The translations under genes were made by a program, and so were the position numbers. Shown one piece after another: positions 50,776 to 63,817 of a DNA stretch of 64,000 nt. Source of the DNA: Crotophaga sulcirostris (Eukaryota; Chordata; Aves; Cuculiformes; Crotophagidae). Below the pieces are notes generated by a model. The model was not told where the DNA came from, did no database searches, and worked only from the letters and a program-made list of their open reading frames with translations. How positions within the stretch are numbered: position 1 is the stretch's first letter; every line of letters begins with the position of its first letter. The stretch spans positions 193,711-257,710 of the forward strand of contig VYZB01000383.1 in the NCBI GenBank assembly GCA_013397455.1, given 5' to 3'.

Positions 50776-53700
50776 CATGTCTTAGAAACACAGCACCAGC
50801 AAGAAAGCTAGAGGGCAGTAGGTCCAAAAAATCCCTCTAGAAACATACGCTGGAGGTTGCCTCTTTGTTCGAAGAAGGTTACTGAGGGTCTGGGTTTCAA
50901 AGATGCAATGCTGAGAATGGCAACAATGCACCATGTGTGTGTGAACAGCAGCTGGCAGGATATTAAAAGTCCAATTTAAATAACTAGTAATAGACGAAGG
51001 AACGAGCCGTGCTCTACTGTTGAGTCTGCACTAATTCCCAATTCAGCAGTCCATTCTGAAAGAAAAAGAACAGTATTATAGGTTAAATTAAGACTAGAGC
51101 AAAAAAAAAAAAAGATTGAAAGCATGTCACAAAATAGGTTATTCATATACAGCTGTGAAACTGTGATAAGCTGGATACAAGCAGCATTGCTCTATTTTAA
51201 GGAATCAGACAAGGTAGGTCAGGACAAAAACCTTCGTTTATTCTTTACAACAGCAGTTACACATCAGTTCTCTAGAATTTTTAGTGACAGACACTGAATC
51301 TGAGGCTGAAGTAAGGAGCCTATCATTAATCAATATTATTGCAACTGTCACGATCACCAGCCACCAGAGACAAATTCCTTAGGTGGGTCACCAGGAAAAG
51401 GCATCTGCTTTAAGTCAAAGCAGGAAGAGATCTGGATCCTGTTTTGACTGGTGGCCTTCAGTATTAAACACCACCAGCTGGCCAACATGATACAGCCCTA
51501 ACACTGGGCTCCAGGAATGGAAAACAAGCAGTTTTAAAAAACTAGGTGCTCACCCTGTTTCCAGGCTGAATCCTATTATATCCCAACTACACATGTCCAA
51601 GGAAACAGCACAGGTCTAGTGCAATATTGTGACACAGTTCAACAGTTCTTGTGTGAACAGTTCTGCGTGAACACAGTTCAATCAGTTCTTGCTTCCTGAG
51701 ACACACAAGAATGGCCAGGTCAAACCCTGCCGCCACTCAGAGGCACAGCATCATCTGTGAAGTAAGCTTTTGGCTAATGCATAAAAAATGGCTGTATGTC
51801 TGGGGTTTGGTTATGCTCCTCAAACCTAGAAACTCTCCTGTCCAAGGACTTTATTAGGAACCCAGCTGCAGGTTTTTTGACCCTCCATCTGCAGCCAAAC
51901 CAATCTCTCCAGGTAGCCAGGGAACATAGACCCAGCCCATCCTCAGCCCTCCCATAGACCAAGGTTCCTGACACCACCACACTACTTCCTGAAGCCTTGT
52001 CACAGGTCAGCTCTTTAAGGAGGGAGTGGTAAAAATCCAGTGTCTTTTTGTTTCCTGTCTAATAATATCTAAAGCTAGAAATCTGCCCTACTTTTTCCGT
52101 CAGCATAAGGAAAGCAGGTCAAGCTCAGAGCAAGGGAAGAGGCTGTGGGAGCAGACACCTGGTTTAACAAAACTGGAAGGAAGCTGGAGGCACATGTTCA
52201 CTAATTGGAAGCACTGGGGCAGCAAATCTAAATACCTTCTTTTTGAGCAAATAAGGTCTTCATTAAAGTCTTATTAAAACAAAGTGGATCTGACAGCGGA
52301 AGAGATGCACACAAGAACCCTGGCCTGGAAAAAAAAGCAAACCTCACACAGCAGACCCATTCATTATCTCACCTCCATCCTCCTTGGCCAGACTTCCAAA
52401 CTGCTATATCTTACCAACACCACCACAGCATCCAAATGCAGCACAAAGGCTCGTGGTCTTGAGCTTCCCTTACCCTCCAAGTGCTGCCAGACAGGTCCCA
52501 GCTGCCTGCACTGCTTATTCATCAGGCAGGAGGAGTCACCAAAGAGCAGGTCCCTCCATTCCAGACAGACAGTTTAAATCCCCGCTGGCTGACAGCAATC
52601 AAAACTGGTACATCCAGGGACTCACCTCAGCCAACCGCCTGGCAAATCCAACCATCAACCAAAAGGGATTGTTTGGGCCTATAAACTAAACTCCCTCCTC
52701 ACCAGCAAAACCTCACCTTCCAGAGCAGCAAGGAATCATCAGCTGTAACTGCACACACACAGCACCTAGGGTTTCATGCTAGTGCCGTGAGAGCTTACTC
52801 TCTACAACCACCAACCTGAACTGTCTAAAGAACAGACCAAATTCTCACCATTTTTCAAGTCACTTCAAGAGTGATTTGATTTCAAATTCTAAAATTGCCA
52901 GCAACACCTCCCAAATCAATACTCCTAGAGTCATGCCTTCTTTCTCTCTAAAAGGGAGACTTTGGTTCCAGACCAGAGGAAAGCCAGGTCTTTTCTTCTT
53001 GCTGAAGCTACAGTTGCTCACTTGTTTCAGTTCAGTGCCACCTCCGAATGCAGTGCTCTAAGCTTTTCCCATCTTTAACCAAACTGGTTCACAGCGTGGC
53101 TCTGACTACCCATGGCAGCACAGGCAAAACAGGGCCACTTCAAGCAATCAGAAAGTGCAGCAGAAATCTTCCATGTCAACCCTGTCTGTACATTTGAATA
53201 TTGGCCCCTGCCCTGCCCTCCAGCATAGGCTGGTCTTGCTCCCTGCTGCAGGCACTCCAGTTAAGCCAGACAGAATTATACACAGGAGTCTATGAGCACC
53301 TAACAGAAGGGTTTTCACACAGTAGGGCAGCATTTCACCAGATACCTCCCTAGCAGAGAGCTACTGGAGAAGGGGCGAGTAAGTGGTATTTAGCAGCTAC
53401 CATGTTCTAGTCCTGTACTCCAGAAGCTGCATGCATGTTCCAAAGGGGACTCTCCTGTTAAACTGAGTAAAACATGCTGAATAAAATCCGCTAATTGCTT
53501 TTAAAATGGAAATGTGGAACTTGCTTAAACATGAAAATTCGGATTACAGGAGGGTGTGAATGACTGTCAGTTACCACAGAATAGCCATTTTTTATTAACT
53601 TCCCTCACAGACAAGTCCCAACACATCCAAGAAACCATTAGCTGCCATGAGAAAGGAACATTCAAAGTTCCAAGTCTTTCTTCTACATGGTTTTCATCTA

Positions 53701-56700
53701 AGAGTTTGTAAGCCTCTGCCTATAAGCACAGAAACAATCTTTTAAACAAACTAATATAAACAAATTTCTCCGAGTTCTTCACTTTTTAAATATGCAAAGG
53801 AAGACACAGAATAAAAAATTATGGTGCACTAAAGAAGGAGACTTGTGTTGATCTTGAGGATTGTAGTCTGAAGAAGATTCACTATACATTATGGCAGCAC
53901 CAAACACATGCGAGGAAGAAAAGCCAGAGATATCTTGTAATCTTGTGTAAAGCAGTAATAATACGCCAAGAGAAAAGGTTCAAGCTGGCTTGCATCTACC
54001 AGCCAGTAGATGTTAAAGTTGCACTTTTTTAAACACAAAAAAAAAAAAGGAAAAAAAAGCTTTTCCACATGTTAGGAAGTCTGTTGATTTCCCTTCTTCC
54101 TCACAAGAGGAAGTGGAAAAATACCACCTGAGAAAACCAAGACCCAGGCTGATAAAAAATGAACCTTCCAGGCGTATGCCTGCTATATCCCATCAAGTTT
54201 GAAATAACTGGGCAGATGCTCCCCACGGAACAAGCTTTGGAAAACACCAAGCCACAGTCCCAGCTCCAGTGGTCCTCTTCTGCTCCTGCAGAATTTAAAT
54301 GCCACGGTTTTCAGGTAGTCCAGGTTACAAGACTCAAACAACTCAGGACTAGGATTTTGAGTACAGTCTCTTCCCACAGAAGCACAGTCATGCAGAAATA
54401 AAAACTAACAACTCTGTGGCACAGGTCCTCTGTTTCGAGCTCCTCCAAGTTTTGAGAAGACTTGCAAACACAGGCGCCAAAGCACAGTTTTTCTCCAGTC
54501 CTACTAGGCTGGCAGTTTGCACTCAAGGGGACAGGGTAGGCTATGCTTGACATAATGTCAATATGTAGATGAGATAATCCAAAAGAAAAAACACATTCTC
54601 CCCACCAGCCCAGCTCCATCACTGCAAAAATAAAGTTCCCTCTTTCAGTAATAAGCCATTGAAATTATGTGCTTTGTTAAAGCCTCTGCCATTAACACCT
54701 GAATTTTCCACCAAGAACTATCCAGCAGAAAACCAGTAGAGAGGTTTAAGTTTAAATGCCAACTTGGAGGTCAAAACGATGGATTTAAAGGAGAAAGCCC
54801 ACAAAGACTGAACAGTCCAAAGTTACTTAGCCTGGATACTACCACCATAATGCCACAAAAGCTGGTACAATTCACAGGAAAGCCACTGCCTCAGCATGTA
54901 CAGCAAGTCAATGCAAACAGCAATAAAGAAATACTTGTTATCTAAGACACTGTTGCAACATTAGCCAAGGGTACATAAACCAAGGAGCTTTTTTCAGTGC
55001 TTAGGACTGACCCCAGACTAAGTGACACTGCATTATTCACAATTCTCAAATAAGACTTTACCTTACGATAACTTCACAGGAAATTTTAAATCTTCTTCCT
55101 CTTGCAATGAGGAAGGAAACCTGAAGGATGTAAAGAATGCAACACTAATCGCCTGGGGGGTTGCCTATACTTGGCAGCTTTTCCAACACAGCTATTCAAC
55201 TTCAAAAATTATGCCCCACTCTTCTGCTCTAGTTATCAGGTTGACTTATCATCTTTGTCATGCTTCACAGTCATCTTCATCCGCAAGCAAACCAGGGCTG
55301 TCCACAATCTCCCCAGTCAACTGCTCTAACACAGCTAACTCGAGACACAAGCTTGCTGCCACTCATGATGACTGTAGGCAAGAGCCAGTGCCCTTCTAGT
55401 CACTGTCCTGAAGGTCTATCTGTAACTACTTCCATCCAGTAAACTTAGCTTGTAAACAACTTCTCAACATGAACAGCCTTCTTTAGTGTCTTTTTTTTGT
55501 ACCTGGTTAGCTGTAACGCAGCAGTTGTAGAAATGTCAGAGTGACACAGTTGTACCAACAAGCCTTCCTGACAGGTCTAGAGACCTAACTGCAGACAAAC
55601 TTCAGTTTAAAGTAGTTCAAAGTACATTAGACATGTCCTTGAACCTTGACTTTCCACAACAAAGTACTCTTCTCCTCCTTCAGACCTCCACCCTAGCCAA
55701 AACGTAACAATTTTTCAATTGCTAGAAAGCACCTACTGCAAAGCCTAAATGGAGATCTCATCAGCAAGGCCACAAACTTCAGCACTGCACCAAGGGTGGA
55801 AACTCTCAGCCCTCTGTCCGCTCCCCCTCTAATTTTGCTTCAATGGGTACAGCTGTCCCTGGCCCACAGAGGATTTTAGTATCAGGCCTTTATAAAGTAG
55901 GCACTCGCTAAGCACTCAATCAAACCTACTCTTTCCTCTGCAAGTAGCAGTGGACAAAGCAGCTGTACTGACAGTCTCTATGCTCCAAGTATTCTTAGTG
56001 GCTCAAACCCCCTAAGAGAATGAGGTGGCAAGTAAAACAGCAAGTGCCCTACTTGAGGAAGAAAGCAACCTTTCCTGGAGCCCAAGGCAGTTCGCAGGAG
56101 ACACCCACCCAGCAACCAAGAGATGGCCTCTCCCTTTGGTTCATCTGTCTCCAGAAGTAGGCAAAAATGTTTCCTTATGGTCTGGGAATATTGCACAATC
56201 ACTGTGATTGTTTTAAATCAGTAATTAGTGCTGCCTTGTAGCTCAGCCTCCAAAGATGGTATCTTATATTTCCAGCCTGACAACTCATGCTTTTCTAATT
56301 AGCTGATGGGACAGCCCAGTGCTTATCTCCATGTACTGTGTCTGGTTGCACTTCAAGGAAAGACTCCTTCCAGCTCCCTGCACAGGAACCTTAACTGTCT
56401 TCAGACAGAGTAGCCACCACACCTCTCATGTTCACCCCTACACCCTTGCTGGACGCAGCTTCCCGGCTGGAAGTGTTATTAGGTCTTCAACACAGGGCTT
56501 CCTGCTCCTTCTCCCACAGCACTGGCCACACTGACGAAGCACTTGTAAAACTCCCTCCTGTTGCAGGCAGTTCTCCTTCAGAACCACCACATCTGGCTGA
56601 AGGCTTCCTAGGACTCCACTAAATATGAGCTGTTCTCCAGGCCTGCTTGGAGGCTGTTAAGAGATTCCTGTTTAAAGTACAGATAGTAACCAACCTACAC

Positions 56701-58165
56701 CAGGGCTCAACTCCACTGCCGTGAGGAAAACCAAGGCAGATTTCTAGAATGAAGACGGCTGAAAGATTTCCAGGGCTTAAGCTAATCACAGCCTTCTGGA
56801 CCCCACACAATCCTAGGGCAGATGCTAGCTGTGAAAGTTGTAGATCCTACCCTGAGTAAGATGAGAGATAAGCTTAGATAACAGGAATTCTTATGTCTTC
56901 GCTAAAGGCACGCAATGCTGCCTTGTAACCGAACACCTCAAACAGAGCTACCAATTTCAGGGTGGCACCAATCTTCCACACATCTCCACAGTAACAAAGC
57001 TGCGGCAAATCAAGACAACTTGCAGGTCACCTCAATGTGACCCCAACACCCTACACTAATGGAACCACTTTGCAGAGTGGGAGTCACCCTTCAAGAGTAG
57101 GGTGGAAAACCAGATAAGCTTTAACATCCTTTGTTTTCCTAATACAAGCCCTCTCTGAAATTAGTTTGGTTTTAACTTCTTCCAAGACCAAGGACAAGCA
57201 TAGAATGAGCTTTCAAGGTCTCCTTCCTTTCAACAGTTTGAGCACAGAGATGCAGGTGAAAATCCTATGATGATAGGAGCTGCTCTGGGTGACTCTCATA
57301 GGCATCCCAGTTCATTGTTCCAAGGCACCACACCACAAGCAATTTATTAGGGGCCTACGGGACCATGGAAGGAAGGGGGGAAACGTCCTCATGATACTTT
57401 ACTCTGTGAATAGTACCCAGGTTGTGGGTTTGTGTGTACAAAAGTATCCTTTCTCTTCCTCAGACTAGCATCTTACTGTACCTTAGTGCCTGCAGGCTCC
57501 AGCTGACGCCTGTGGGACCCTGGCCAGCAAACTATCCAGCACTGGCTCTCTATGACTTCCAGCTCTGCTCTGCAAGGTGTCATAGCCAATGGGTGCACAA
57601 GGTCCCCTGAGGGGCTTGGGTGATGCACCCCAGAAGAAGGGAGGTAGCATCCAGCCTCCTTCCTAGCTCCACTGTGAGTGCAGGACAAAACTTTCCAGAG
57701 TCGCATCCTAACCCTTTTCCTCCACGACTCAGCAGCAATAGCGGGTCACCTGGAAAATCACGGAAAGGAAAAAGAGACTTTCACCTGGAGCCTCACATGG
57801 GTAAAATGCTTAGCAAGGTGTGGAAGTAGAACATTACTGAGAATTAGGGCAGGGCGGCCCATCAGTTGCCAGACTGCGAGCAGAACCAGTGGCTTCACAG
57901 CACACACCTGAATCCTGTAGTCTCTATTTGTTTATGTCCCTTAGGCTAAGATCACTAATTTAACCAGTCTAGAAGATGGAAAGCATCTCTTAATGAACAT
58001 CAGTTGAAGAAAAAGGTGGGAGAACACCAAGCACCTACCCTATTCCTGCCATTAAAATAGGAGAGATTCAGTGCCTTCCCTAGAGCCACTGCAAAGCAAG
58101 TCTCCAGTGGCAATGGGAACTGAAGGCAAGATAACACCTTGGGCAAAGAAAAAACCCATACCATC

Positions 58166-58879
58166 TGTGCTGGCTTTGCATGGCAAGGTTTTGGTAGCAG
58201 GGGACTACAAAGGTGGCTTCTGTAAGAAGCTGCTAGGAGCTTCCCGAGTCCAGCTTCTAGTCCAACAGAGTCAAAGCCAGCTGCCTCCAAGACAGGACCT
58301 GTTGCTGGCCAAGGCAGAGCCCATCAGCAGTGGTGGTCATGCCTCCGGGATAACAAATTTAAGAAGGGGGGGAAAAAACCTGCAAAATGGCAAATGCAGC
58401 CAGAGAGAGAAGTGAGAATGTGAAAGCAACAACTCTGCAGACACCAAGGCCAGTGAAGAAGGAGGGGGAGGAGATGCTCCAGGCATCAAGTCAGGGATTC
58501 CCCTGCAGTCCATAGTAAAGACCATGGTGAGGCAGACTGTGCCCTTGCAGCCTATGGAGGTGCACCGTGGAGCAGATATCCACCTGCAGCCTGCGGAGGG
58601 CCCTATGCCAGAGTAAATGATTGCCTAAAGGAGGCTAAAGGGTAGGGGAAGGTGTTTTAAGAACTGGTTTTATTTCTCATTACCCTACCCTGATTTAACT
58701 GGTAATAAATTTCCCCAAGTTGAGTCTGGTTTGCCCATGACAGTAAATGATGAGCTATGTCCCTGTCCTTATCTGGACCCAAGAGCCTTTACCTTTTCTC
58801 TCCCCTGTCCAGCTGAGGAGGGGAGTGACAGAGTCGCTTTGGCGGAGACCAGGCATCTCGCCAAGGTCAACCCACCACA
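58166..58879 (+). mobile_element. Avian endogenous retrovirus LTR, ERVL type
   Basis: It starts TGTGCTGGCTTTGCATGGCA and ends with a caacccaccaca-type end. Inside are a possible TATA-like box (caaatttaagaag, about 58354-58366), a polyadenylation signal AATAAA at 58704-58709 and the familiar ccctgtccagctgaggaggg block near the 3' end. Immediately after it, tggtacaagaccaggat (58882-58898) resembles a leucine-tRNA primer-binding site, so this may be a 5' LTR with a scrap of leader rather than a solo LTR. No gag, pol or env frame is present and no target duplication is obvious. Confidence 0.8.
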
Positions 58880-61800
58880 TGCTGGTACAAGACCAGGATA
58901 ATCTAGTTTTAAAGAGATCAGTGGGTTTGATATAAATTCCACACTCAACAAATCCTCCAGGACTTTGTTACAATGCCCACTGATGTGTAGCTGGCTAGTG
59001 GCACAGAAGTGGGTAAGTTTTACTGTACAAGTCCATGCCAGAACTATGCTAGAAGGAAGTACTTGAGACAAGCACTAGTTGTAAAGTGACAGATTGGAAT
59101 GGAAAAAATAATATGCAAGATCATACCTGGGGCACAAGCCCTCAAGAGACTCTGAGTGTCCAACTCGGCACATTTTGGTAAGATTTACTCCCTCTGCACC
59201 CCACATCGCTTTCTCAAAACTTATGTGTGTGGTTTAGGCAATCTTAACAAAATGTGTATGATGCAGGAGTAAGGAAGGGGAAAAAAACCCACTCCATGCA
59301 GTCTACACCTGAAGTAAGTTCACTCACATAAGAATCTCATCAGGTAAGCAGACACTTACAGCCACAGACAAACTAAGACAATGACCATTAAAACCAATCA
59401 GACACTCAAATCTGAAGACCAGAACTCATGCAGGAGCCTGTAACAGACTGGTTGTGGGATGCAACAGTAGCCATCTAAGTTAATGGTTTTGGAAAAAGTT
59501 TTATTTTCTTGGTCTCTCTTCAGGCTTCCCACATAATGTCCACCTCTTCCACTGTGACACTAAACACAAACTTGTCTTTGCTTGCTCCTGCTCTCCAAGG
59601 CTGCCGGCCCTCGTTGAAACGGGGGGCCAAGGACAGAACTCTCAGCAGCAACAGCTGGATTTCCACTGCTGACAGGGGCCAGCACAAACCAGCACCTTGG
59701 ACCAGTTCAGCTCCAGGAGGGGAAGGAGAGTTACCCTCCACACACAGGCATAAGTAGATTCTATTCAGTTTGGCATCTGCAACCACACATAAGCAGATGG
59801 CAAAAGAAATCCCCCAACACAGGCAGCAAGGGATTGCACAAAGCCACTACCGCACTTAAGATATATAAAACAACGGGCAAAGGGAGCACAGGACAAGGAG
59901 GCACAAAAAGCGGTTTTGTTGGGCAGTATCACGAATTGAGCTGAACTCTAGTGGCCGTTAACAGGCTGCTCGGCTAAGAAACCATCTGCAAGGTAACAGG
60001 TAGAGAGGCATGCCTGCCATTCCTCGCTTCTGCTCAGCACCACTCTGAAACACAGGTCAGAATTCAACTCCATTTTGATCAGATCTTTGCCTCAGCAAAT
60101 CACTGCTGGTTCCATCTGGCTTTCCAGAATACCTTGGAATCTAAAGCATCTACAAGCAAAGTCTAAAGAGAGGGCCTCAGCTTAAACCTGAAATACAGAA
60201 ATGCTGCACCAGGGACTGGCCTGGTTACGCTGTTCAGCCTGTTATTTTGCTGGCAGGGGAAACAAATTACAGATTTTTAAATCTGCCCACTCATTCACAA
60301 TAAACTAATGATGATGACTCTTTTCTAACAATTAATTTTGCTGCTCCTACTTAGCATACTCTTTCTAGATGCACAATGCACATTTCCCTCTTTGCAGAGA
60401 TTTGATTAAGTGTCAGAATAGGAAACCAGAAGAACTCAAACACTAACCATGAATTAGATCAAATCTCGTGGAGAGCACCTGCTGCCTTCTCAGACCACAA
60501 AACTCATTTGTTGCCCTCCTAAAACTGGAACAGTTATAACCCCATTCAGTTCATTTGGGTTTTAGGGGATGGTGGGGTGAGTGGTGTGCAAGAGTGCTCA
60601 TGCTGCAGAAGAGAGGAGAACAAGAGGAGAATGTGATCTCTCATGTTTATGACAAAGCCCGACACTAGCACAGCACAGAACGATGAGGATCTTGCCTTCA
60701 GTTCTTCAGTACCCTGATGTGCAAAGCCCTTAACTAGCTCACATCAGGCTTAAAGGCAGCTTTGAGGACTGATAACAGGCTAGTCTGATAGACAATATCC
60801 AAAACACTGAGTGAATGCTAAAGAAACAGGCAACGCAAACTTCAATCCTACATAGGTTGATGAAAACTAAGAAACTGAACAAAGAGCAACATGAAGTGCA
60901 CACCATTAAATATAAAGCTGAAGCTGTTCTGCACAAGACTGCCACAAACATCAACCCTTCACCAAGGAAGGAAGCAAACCCCTTTCCTCACAGTCAGACT
61001 GCTTACAGTTTACTGAAGTCACAGTCTGAAGAAATTAACAGACAGCAGCAGTCTATCTGATTCACTCAGCTGAGAGACCTTCATAATACTTGTCACTATT
61101 TTTATTAACACACTGGCAGGCACTCTTGGAAGGTTGTGCTGTCAGAATCCAGGAGGAAGCTTCACTTACAACTGCCAGCCAAGGAGGCGTTAGCAGCAGC
61201 AAGCCCGATCCAGAGGTGCACCAACAAGATTTCCAGCCCTCATCTCAGCAAGGCCCAAGATAATGAGAGACTCGGGGTGACACATGCACCTGATCCAAAG
61301 TCACCTGAAGCCAGAAGGGTCCCCATAATGGCAGTCCACAAGCTTCAAGGCCACACTGCTCTCACAAAAATTTGCCTGTATGTTGAAATGGAGAGGTGCG
61401 TGCCAGGGAGGTCGTTACTTTTTCCATCTGAACATTTCATGTCCAGTCTCTTTCAAACTTCTTATAACACAGCATGACTTGCCCCTAACACAGAGGTTGG
61501 TGAGGACAAGATATAGCTCCTCATGTTGTAAATCAGTACAGAAGTGGCCAGACTTGCTGACAGCTCTCATCCTCTACCAACCAACAGCCCTGACCAAATT
61601 GCCTATGGATAGGAAAGGATTGACGAACATATGGAAGAAATAGATAAACCATTTCAGTTTGAGTTTTGCCATTTAAATTATCTGGGTTTTGTAACACTGT
61701 AGCTCAGATTGCAAGTCCCTACAGAATTTCAAAGATGACTGGAGGACTAGCTCATTTGGTCGTAGGCACTCTCTGCAATTGTCCCTCTAGGGAATGTCAC

Positions 61801-63110
61801 ATTAACTAGAGAAATGTCTCCATCTCACCAACATGCCACAGGCTCACTTCTAGTCCTCTACGTTACCAGCCAGGTGAAGCAAAGCCAAAGTGTTTAACCT
61901 CATGGCATTTCTCTTCTTGAAACAGAAACTTCTGAAGCTGTCTGATCAATTCCAAGGACTTCACAGCAATGTGTGATGGTGTAAAAAGAAATTCCACTTA
62001 GGTTGGCAGCAATTTTTTAAAAAATGAAACAAGTATGACTATAAAATAGAGAGAAGATGACCCATGGTGACACTGTCAGTCATTACTCTGTCCCTCTCTT
62101 AACTTTCAGGCTTAAGTCCCACTGACAGGGTTCAACACAGAAAACAAGAAAAAGCTGGACTTTGCCAAACCCAGGACTGCAGCACAAAGGTTTGTTCCAC
62201 AGAGTGAGCTAGGCTGCCATGACAAGGAAGACCTGAATATGACAGTACTGTGGTTCCATCCTGCACCTGGCACAGCGTTTTGCTCTAGCAAAAACTCACC
62301 TCTGTTGGAAGTTCTCAAACATAGCCAGCTGTAATCCCCTCTCCAGTTGCAAACCTCTTCTAAATCCAGGTCAGAATCCCACAAAGAAGCAAACACTTGC
62401 AGCTCTAACGCTTCTGCAAGATCTAATTTGAGCGCTACTGATCTAAATGGTGGATTTGCATCACAGGTATCAAGCAACAATACTTTGGTTTGTCTTCAAC
62501 AGCACCTAGGTGGCATCAAGAGGAACATGCAGTGGAGATGCAACTGCTCAAAAGAGGCAGAGAAAGGGGCTGCACTACTCAGCAGAAAAATGGACTCCAA
62601 GGTATTTGCCAGAGATGCTGGGATCAGCCCTGGGGTGGAGACCACATCCCTGCCTTCCAGCACTGGCTCCACACATGCTTCTTCAATTAACCCCTGTCCT
62701 TTATTAAACGCTAACTTGCAAAATACATCTGCAAAGGACAAAAAGATCTGCTGGTCAGAACCACCCTCACACCTGGGAAGTCTCTGCTCTGACCCACCAC
62801 AGGCTTCCCACGCAACCTTGAGCTGGTCACCCTGTCTCAACTCCCATCTTTCCAAAGAAGCCATGCAGAAAGTTGGGTAAAGAAGCAGCTTTCCCCTTCC
62901 TCAGGGATATATGAGGTCATACACATTTAAAACACCTTAAGCACAGCCCACACAGGCCTGTATGAACACAATGACAAATAACTAGATTTTATTGACTCAG
63001 ACCCAGCATCCCTGCAGAATTTCTGCAGGATTTGCCCAATCCTGCAAATCCACCTCTTTGCAGAGGCACCTACTTCCAGTCCTCATCCAGCTTCCATTAC
63101 AAATTTTGTC

Positions 63111-63817
63111 AAGAATAAATGAAGCGGTGCCCAACACAGGCAAAAAGGTCTCTAAAAAATCTGACAGGAATAAATGAAGGAGTGCCCAACATGGGCACAA
63201 AAAGGTGCCTAAAAATGTTGTCAGGAATAAACAGCAAAAGGACTGGGGAACAAGTCTTATGAGGAGCAGCTGAGGGCACTGGAGCTGTTTAGCTTGGAGA
63301 AGAGGAAGCTGAGGGAAGACCTCATCACTGTCTACAGCTGCCTGAAAGGAGGCTGTAGTGAGGTGAGCACTGGTCTCTTCTCCCAGGTGACAGGTGAGAG
63401 GAAATGGCCTCAAGTTGCACCAGGGGAGGTTCAGATTAGACATTAGGAAAAATTTCTTCACTAAAAGGGTGGTCAGGTACTGGCACGGCTACCCAGGGAG
63501 GTGGTGGAGTCCCCATCCCTGGAGGTGTTTAAAAGACAGGTAGAGAAGTTCCTCAGGGGGATGGTTTAGTAAGTGGACAGGTAGGGTTGGACTCGATGAT
63601 CTCAAAGGTCTTTTCTGACCCGATGATTCGACAATTCTAAGCAGAGCCCAACATGGGCAACAAAAGGTGCCTAGAAATTCTGACAGGAATAAATGAAGCA
63701 GAGCCCGACATGGAGGAATAAACTAAGTAGAGCCTGATATAGGAAACAAAAGGTGCCTAAAAATTCTGACAGGAATAAACGAAGCATAGCCCAACGTGGG
63801 CACAAAGGGTGCCAAAC
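63111..63817 (+). repeat. Degenerate minisatellite, about 55-57-bp unit, six partial or full units
   Basis: Units begin aggaataaa(t/c)gaag, continue (c/g)agtgcccaacatgggca and aaaaggtgcctaaaaat, and end tctgac. They start at 63111, 63166, 63223, 63685, 63714 and 63771. The third is split by a CR1 (63233-63638), the fourth is short (29 bp) and the sixth ends in aaagggtgccaaac. Units differ by scattered substitutions and small indels. Confidence 0.88.
63233..63638 (+). mobile_element. CR1 inserted into the minisatellite
   Basis: This is a 406-bp CR1 3' segment starting agcaaaaggactggggaaca. It has gtttagcttggagaagagga, ggaaatggcctcaagttgca and ggtggtggagtccccatccc, and ends gatgattcgacaattct. 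It is the same subfamily as 19971-20162. It lies cleanly between the two halves of one repeat unit. Confidence 0.92.

Larger units (their letters stand above)
18354..50780 (-). other. CLASP1: CLASP1 gene body, 5' coding part (partial)
   Basis: Seven minus-strand exons join in a single frame to give about 237 residues matching the N-terminus of CLASP1, a microtubule plus-end and kinetochore TOG-domain protein of roughly 1,500 residues. All six introns have GT-AG, U2-type borders. Their lengths from 5' to 3' are 27,151, 230, 833, 87, 2,727 and 682 bp. The paralogue CLASP2 is excluded because its N-terminus diverges strongly in the first 70 residues, while this one keeps the CLASP1 text (QKDVGKRLQVGQELIDYFSD). 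The gene continues left of the window. Its promoter is not seen and is probably to the right. The gene context, with RNU4ATAC antisense in the first coding intron, matches human. Confidence 0.93.

Noticed and set aside
62347..62880. Plus-strand open frame of 177 codons with many Ser/Cys
   Set aside because: No recognisable family, antisense counterpart frames of similar length, and no promoter or splice features.
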